Assembly: GCA_963813495.1 (NCBI GenBank)
Contig: CAWEZC010000010.1
Span: 310,001-374,000, forward strand
Length of the DNA stretch: 64,000 nt
Source of the DNA: JACVRW01 sp963813495
GTDB lineage: Bacteria; Actinomycetota; Thermoleophilia; Solirubrobacterales; Thermoleophilaceae
Reading direction: 5' to 3'
A program made the position numbers and the translations under genes. Numbering within the stretch: position 1 is the first letter of the stretch; each line of letters opens with the position of its first letter. The notes beneath the pieces were generated by a model that saw only the letters and a program-made list of their open reading frames with translations, made no database searches and was not told where the DNA came from. Shown here piece after piece: positions 60,076-64,000 of the stretch.

Positions 60076-61206
60076 GTGGCGGCGCTGGGCGAGGAGCGCG
60101 GCCCGGGCGCCGGCCGGGCGAGCACCGCAGCCATCGACAGGGAGGAGCGCATCCTCGGCATCATCGAGACCGCCCGCGGCAAGCGCGCGAAGTTCCGCGA
60201 TGCGCGCATCAACATGGCCCACGGCGCCGGCGGCAAGGCCACCCAGAGCATGATCGAGGGGCTATTCGTGCCGGCGTTCGGGTCCGAGACCCTGCGCGCC
60301 ATGGGGGATGCGGGCGCCGTGGAGGCCGACGGGGTGCAGCTGGCGCTCACCACCGACTCGTTCGTGGTCAAGCCGATTCGCTTCCCCGGCGGCTCGATCG
60401 GCGACCTGGCGGTCAACGGGACGGTCAACGACCTCGCGGTGTCGGGAGCTCGCCCGCTGGCGCTCAGCCTGTCGCTCATCCTCGAGGAGGGTCTCCCGTC
60501 GGACGAGCTCAGGGCCGAGGTCGAGGCGATCGCCGCGGCCGTCGAGGCCGCCGGCGTTCAGATCGTGGCCGGCGACACGAAGGTGGTGGAGCGCGGCGCC
60601 GCCGACAAGATGTACGTCTGCACCAGCGGCGTCGGCCTGCGCGATCCTCGCGCGCGCATGGCGCCCGACGCGCTGCGGCCCGGTGACCGAATCCTGCTCT
60701 CGGGCACGATCGGCGAGCACGGCACCGCGATCATGCTGGCGCGCGGCGAGTTCGAGCTCGACGCCGCGATCGAGTCCGACACGCGCTCGCTCTGGCCGGT
60801 GGTGGACGCACTGCTGGAGGAGGCCGGACCGTCGCTGCACTGCGCGCGTGACGCCACGCGCGGAGGGGTGGCCTCGGTGCTGAACGAGCTGGCCCGCTCT
60901 TCGCAGGTGGCAATGCTCGCGCGCGAGGCGGCGGTGCCGATCGACCCGGCGGTGGCCGGGGCGTCCGAGATCTTGGGGATCGACCCAATGTACGTGGCCA
61001 ACGAGGGCAAGCTGGTCGCCTTCGTGGCGCCCGAGGCCGCGGACCGGGCCCTGAGCGCGATGCGCTCGGTGCCCGGCTGCGAGCGCGCGGCCGAGATCGG
61101 CGAGGTGCGTACCGAGCCGCCGGGCATGGTGCTGATGGAGACGGGCTTTGGCGGCAAGCGAGTGATGGACCAGCTGGTAGGGGATCCGCTGCCGCGGATC
61201 TGTTGA
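60076..61206 (+). CDS. hypE: hydrogenase maturation factor HypE
   Basis: The 376-residue protein has the PurM-like fold motifs: INMAHGAGGKATQSMIEGLF, LALTTDSFVVKPIRFPGGSIGDLAVNGTVNDLAVSGA, and the mobile C terminus ending PRIC, whose final Cys is carbamoylated and dehydrated to the cyanide donor. The start is GTG directly after hypD; an N-terminal extension of about 45 residues precedes the first conserved motif. Neither hypF, hypA nor hypB is in the window. Confidence 0.96.
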   Translation: MAALGEERGPGAGRASTAAIDREERILGIIETARGKRAKFRDARINMAHGAGGKATQSMIEGLFVPAFGSETLRAMGDAGAVEADGVQLALTTDSFVVKPIRFPGGSIGDLAVNGTVNDLAVSGARPLALSLSLILEEGLPSDELRAEVEAIAAAVEAAGVQIVAGDTKVVERGAADKMYVCTSGVGLRDPRARMAPDALRPGDRILLSGTIGEHGTAIMLARGEFELDAAIESDTRSLWPVVDALLEEAGPSLHCARDATRGGVASVLNELARSSQVAMLAREAAVPIDPAVAGASEILGIDPMYVANEGKLVAFVAPEAADRALSAMRSVPGCERAAEIGEVRTEPPGMVLMETGFGGKRVMDQLVGDPLPRIC

Positions 61207-61223
61207 GCGAGGAAGGAGCGCCG

Positions 61224-62285
61224 ATGGCGACGACCGACGTATACGCGGAGCACAGGAAGACCGAGGAGGTCACCGCGCACGTCCTGTGGATGACCACGGG
61301 TCTCTCCTGTGAAGGGGACTCGGTTGCCATGACCTCGGCGACCAACCCGAGTCTCGAGGACATCATCACCCAGGCGATCCCGGGCATGCCCAAGGTCGTC
61401 GTGCACAACCAGGTGATCGCCTACGAGGTGGGCGACGAGTACATCCAGGCCTGGTACGACGCCGAGAACGGCGAGCTCGACCCGTTCGTGCTGGTGATCG
61501 AGGGCTCACTGGGCAACGAGAAGATCAACGGCGAGGGCCACTGGACCGGCTTCGGGGTCAACCCCGAGAACGGCCAGCCGATCACGACCAACGAGTGGAT
61601 CGACCGGCTGGCACCGAAGTCGGCCGCGGTCGTCGCCATCGGCACCTGCGCCACGTACGGCGGCATTCCGGCGATGAAGAACAACCCCACGGGCGCCATG
61701 GGCGTGCCGGACTACCTGGGCTGGAAGTGGAAGTCCAAGGCCGGACTGCCGGTCGTCTGCATCCCGGGCTGTCCCGCCCAGCCCGACAACATGACCGAGA
61801 CCCTGCTCTACCTGGCGCTCCACCTCGCCGGGCTGGCGCCCGCTCCCGAGCTCGACGAGCAGCTGCGCCCGAAGTGGCTGTTCGGCCGCACCGTCCGCGA
61901 GGGCTGCAACCGGGCCGGCTTCGCCGAGGAGGGCGACTTCGCCACCGAGTACGGGTCCGACCACCGCTGCCTGGTCAAGCTCGGCTGCAAGGGGCCGGTG
62001 GTCAAGTGCAACGTGCCGATCCGCGGCTGGGTCAACGGCATCGGGGGCTGCCCGAACGTGGGCGGCATCTGCATGGCCTGCACGATGCCGGGCTTCCCCG
62101 ACAAGTACATGCCGTTCATGGAGGCCAACCCCTGGGGGGTGGCTGCGGAGAACATCATGCGGTTCAGCTACGGGCCGATCGTCCGCTATCTCCGCAGGCG
62201 CCACGTCACCCGCCAGTACGACGTCGAGCCAGAGTGGCGGCACAACAAACCAGAGCTCACCACCGGCTACTCCGCGCGCTGGTAG
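61224..62285 (+). CDS. hhyS: group 1h high-affinity [NiFe] hydrogenase small subunit
   Basis: The 353-residue small subunit has MTTGLSCEGDSVAMT at residues 25-40. Asp32 stands where most small subunits have the second proximal-cluster Cys (Cys29 is kept). This 3Cys-1Asp proximal cluster is known for the oxygen-tolerant actinobacterial-type (group 1h) enzyme. Other ligands lie in GTCATYGGIPAM, IPGCPAQPDN, GCKGPVVKCNVPIRGW and GGCPNVGGICMACTMPGFPD. No Tat signal or C-terminal anchor is present, as in that group. The ATG at 61224 has AGGAAGGAGC; the TTG at 61203 is less likely. Confidence 0.95.
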   Translation: MATTDVYAEHRKTEEVTAHVLWMTTGLSCEGDSVAMTSATNPSLEDIITQAIPGMPKVVVHNQVIAYEVGDEYIQAWYDAENGELDPFVLVIEGSLGNEKINGEGHWTGFGVNPENGQPITTNEWIDRLAPKSAAVVAIGTCATYGGIPAMKNNPTGAMGVPDYLGWKWKSKAGLPVVCIPGCPAQPDNMTETLLYLALHLAGLAPAPELDEQLRPKWLFGRTVREGCNRAGFAEEGDFATEYGSDHRCLVKLGCKGPVVKCNVPIRGWVNGIGGCPNVGGICMACTMPGFPDKYMPFMEANPWGVAAENIMRFSYGPIVRYLRRRHVTRQYDVEPEWRHNKPELTTGYSARW

Positions 62286-62297
62286 AGGGAGGCGCAC

Positions 62298-64000
62298 ATG
62301 TCAACAGTTGAGTCACCCCGTGAACAGAAGGTCCTCGTCAAGGAGATGTCGTGGGACCCGATCACCCGCATCGTCGGGTCGCTCGGGATCCACACGGAGA
62401 TCGATTTCTCCAACCAGCAGGTCCTGAAGTGCTACTCGACGTCGATGGTCTTCCGCGGCTTCGACATCTTCATGAAGGGGATCGATCCGCGCGACGCGCA
62501 CTTCATCACCAGCCGCATCTGCGGCATCTGCGGCGACAACCACTGCACCTGCTCGTGCCTGAACCAGAACATGGCCTACGGGGTCAAGCCGCCGCCGCTC
62601 GGCGACATGGCCTTCAACATGGCCGAGGCCGCGGACTACATCTTCGATCACGCGATCTTCAACGACTGCATGGCGAACGTGGACTTCTGCGAGCAGATGG
62701 TGAAGGAGACCAATCCGACGCTGCTCGCGACGGCCGAGAACACCTCGGCTCCGCACTCGGACATCCACGGCTACAAGACGATCGCCGACATCATGCGGGC
62801 GCTCAACCCGTTCACGGGTGAGTTCTACCTGGAGACCCTCCACGTGGCCCGTTACACGCGCGAGATGTACTGCCTGTTCGGCGGGCGCCACACCCATCCC
62901 TCGACGATCATGCCCGGCGGCTGCAGCGCGGACATCACCCACCAGACCTGCACGGACTACTACGTGCGCCTCATGAAGTACTTCGATTACGTGAAGCGCA
63001 GCGTGCCCATGCACGACGACCTGTACGACTTCTTCCTCACGGAGTTGCCGGGGTACGACATGGTGGGCTACCGGGAGACGAACCTGGTCAACTGGGGCTC
63101 GTTCGACGATCCGGACTACGTCGACTACAGCTACAAGAACATGACCGAGTGGGGGCGCAAGCGCTACATCACCCCCGGGATCGCGATCAACGGCGAGTTG
63201 ATCACCACGGATCTGGTCGAGATCAACCTGGCCATCCGCATCCTGCTCGGCAGCTCGTACTTCGACGGCTGGGAGAACGAGCGGACCTTCGTCACCCACG
63301 ACCCGCTCGGCAACCCCGTCGACAAGAACCATCCTTGGAACAAGGTCACGCTGCCCAAGCCGCAGAAGCGCGACTTCACCGACAAGTACACCTGGGTGGT
63401 GTCGCCGCGCATCTACGACCAGCGGACCGACACGCACGTGTGCTGCGACACCGGTGGCGGGCCCTTCGCGCGCCAGTGGTGCACGGCCAAGGCCGGGCTC
63501 GTCGACTTCGGCTACGCCAAGGCCACGGGCCACAGCATCAAGATGGTCCTGCCGCGTTCGGCGAGCTTCCCCGAGATGGAGATGGAGTGGCACGTCCCGG
63601 AGAAGTCGAACGCGATCGAGCGCGATCGGGCTCGCACCTACCACCAGGCCTATTCGGCGCTGATCGCGCTGCACAACCTGGAGCGGGCAATGAAGGAGGT
63701 GCAGGCCGGCCGCACCAAGAGCTGGAACGACTTCAAGGTTCCGGACTCGGCGGTCAGCGTGGGCTTCCACGAGGCGGCTCGCGGCGTGCTGTCGCACCAC
63801 ATGGTGATCGAGGACGGAAAGATCGCGAACTACCAGCCCTACCCACCGACGCCGTGGAATGCGAGTCCGCGCGACGTCTACGGGACTCCGGGCCCCTACG
63901 AGGACGCGGTGCAGAACACGCCGATCTTCGAGGAGAACGGCCCGGAGAACTTCAAGGGGGTCGACATCATGCGGGCGGTCCGCTCGTTCGACCCGTGTCT
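62298..64000 (+). CDS. hhyL: group 1h high-affinity [NiFe] hydrogenase large subunit (cut by window end)
   Basis: An open frame runs from the ATG at 62298, preceded by GAGGGAGG, to the window end (567 codons). It contains DPITRIVGSLGIHTEI, the first nickel motif SRICGICGDNHC (Cys75, Cys78), GGRHTHPSTIMPGGC, and VLPRSASFPEMEMEWHVP. The last readable codons are SFDPC, the start of the second nickel motif with Cys567. The C terminus is missing only because the window stops. It would scavenge H2 at trace levels and pass electrons to the respiratory chain. It lies 12 bases after the small subunit. Confidence 0.96.
   Translation, partial: MSTVESPREQKVLVKEMSWDPITRIVGSLGIHTEIDFSNQQVLKCYSTSMVFRGFDIFMKGIDPRDAHFITSRICGICGDNHCTCSCLNQNMAYGVKPPPLGDMAFNMAEAADYIFDHAIFNDCMANVDFCEQMVKETNPTLLATAENTSAPHSDIHGYKTIADIMRALNPFTGEFYLETLHVARYTREMYCLFGGRHTHPSTIMPGGCSADITHQTCTDYYVRLMKYFDYVKRSVPMHDDLYDFFLTELPGYDMVGYRETNLVNWGSFDDPDYVDYSYKNMTEWGRKRYITPGIAINGELITTDLVEINLAIRILLGSSYFDGWENERTFVTHDPLGNPVDKNHPWNKVTLPKPQKRDFTDKYTWVVSPRIYDQRTDTHVCCDTGGGPFARQWCTAKAGLVDFGYAKATGHSIKMVLPRSASFPEMEMEWHVPEKSNAIERDRARTYHQAYSALIALHNLERAMKEVQAGRTKSWNDFKVPDSAVSVGFHEAARGVLSHHMVIEDGKIANYQPYPPTPWNASPRDVYGTPGPYEDAVQNTPIFEENGPENFKGVDIMRAVRSFDPC

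Overview
The window is about 70 percent GC, densely coded DNA from a free-living actinobacterium. The L31 / DUF1385 neighbourhood, tandem UspA proteins, a high-affinity (group 1h) [NiFe] hydrogenase and many GTG or apparently leaderless starts suit Actinomycetota, and most likely Thermoleophilia/Solirubrobacterales. That placement is an inference from gene content only. No rRNA, tRNA, CRISPR array, insertion sequence or prophage gene was seen.

Layout. 1-5.2 kb: rpmE, an exported CARDB protein, a DUF1385 membrane protein, a frameshifted NarL/LuxR response regulator, a HemG-like flavodoxin, a tandem UspA and a small unknown protein. 5.2-10 kb: a trehalose module on the minus strand (otsB, GH65 phosphorylase, beta-phosphoglucomutase) and a phosphoesterase. 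10.1-15.8 kb: a membrane Fe-S quinone reductase of the FadF type, etfBA and an acyl-CoA dehydrogenase. 15.8-30.6 kb: a PUFA-synthase-like megasynthase (KS-AT-KS-ACP-ACP-ACP-KR-DH), a 1868-residue fused acyl-CoA carboxylase and a phosphopantetheinyl transferase. 30.7-39.4 kb: HMG-CoA reductase, alcohol dehydrogenase, a second tandem UspA, a PHP-type phosphatase, a PfkB kinase, a HAD and choline-kinase-like pair, a GYD protein and an NDH-2/SQR-like flavoprotein. 39.6-44.6 kb: a complete group 3b NAD(P)-linked [NiFe] hydrogenase operon with its protease. 44.7-53 kb: GAPDH, then a porG-porA-porB-gltD-like-ppdK operon on the other strand. 53-58.3 kb: hydrolase, histone-like, reductase, TetR and Crp/Fnr genes. 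58.4-64 kb: hypC, a second HypC/HupF-like gene, hypD, hypE and the group 1h hydrogenase small and large subunits, the last one cut by the window end.

How it fits together. The genes suggest an energy-limitation or low-oxygen programme: two hydrogenases of different classes, pyruvate:ferredoxin oxidoreductase, PPDK, GAPDH, trehalose turnover, UspA proteins and alcohol dehydrogenase. A recurring intergenic sequence, core AACYAC, fullest form GCGGAGAACTACGG, lies upstream of many of these genes. It often sits about 35-50 or 57-74 bases before an inferred transcription start, which suggests a common regulator. A lipid-making system lies inside the same region: the carboxylase would make malonyl-CoA, the megasynthase AT carries the malonyl signature HAFH, and the PPTase would prime the carrier proteins. 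All three carrier domains have Thr where the phosphopantetheine Ser is expected.

Quality note. At least six single-base frameshifts occur in otherwise intact, conserved genes (response regulator, GH65, two ACP linkers, PPDK, PorB). Several are one-base changes in CC or GG pairs, so assembly or sequencing indels are the simplest explanation.
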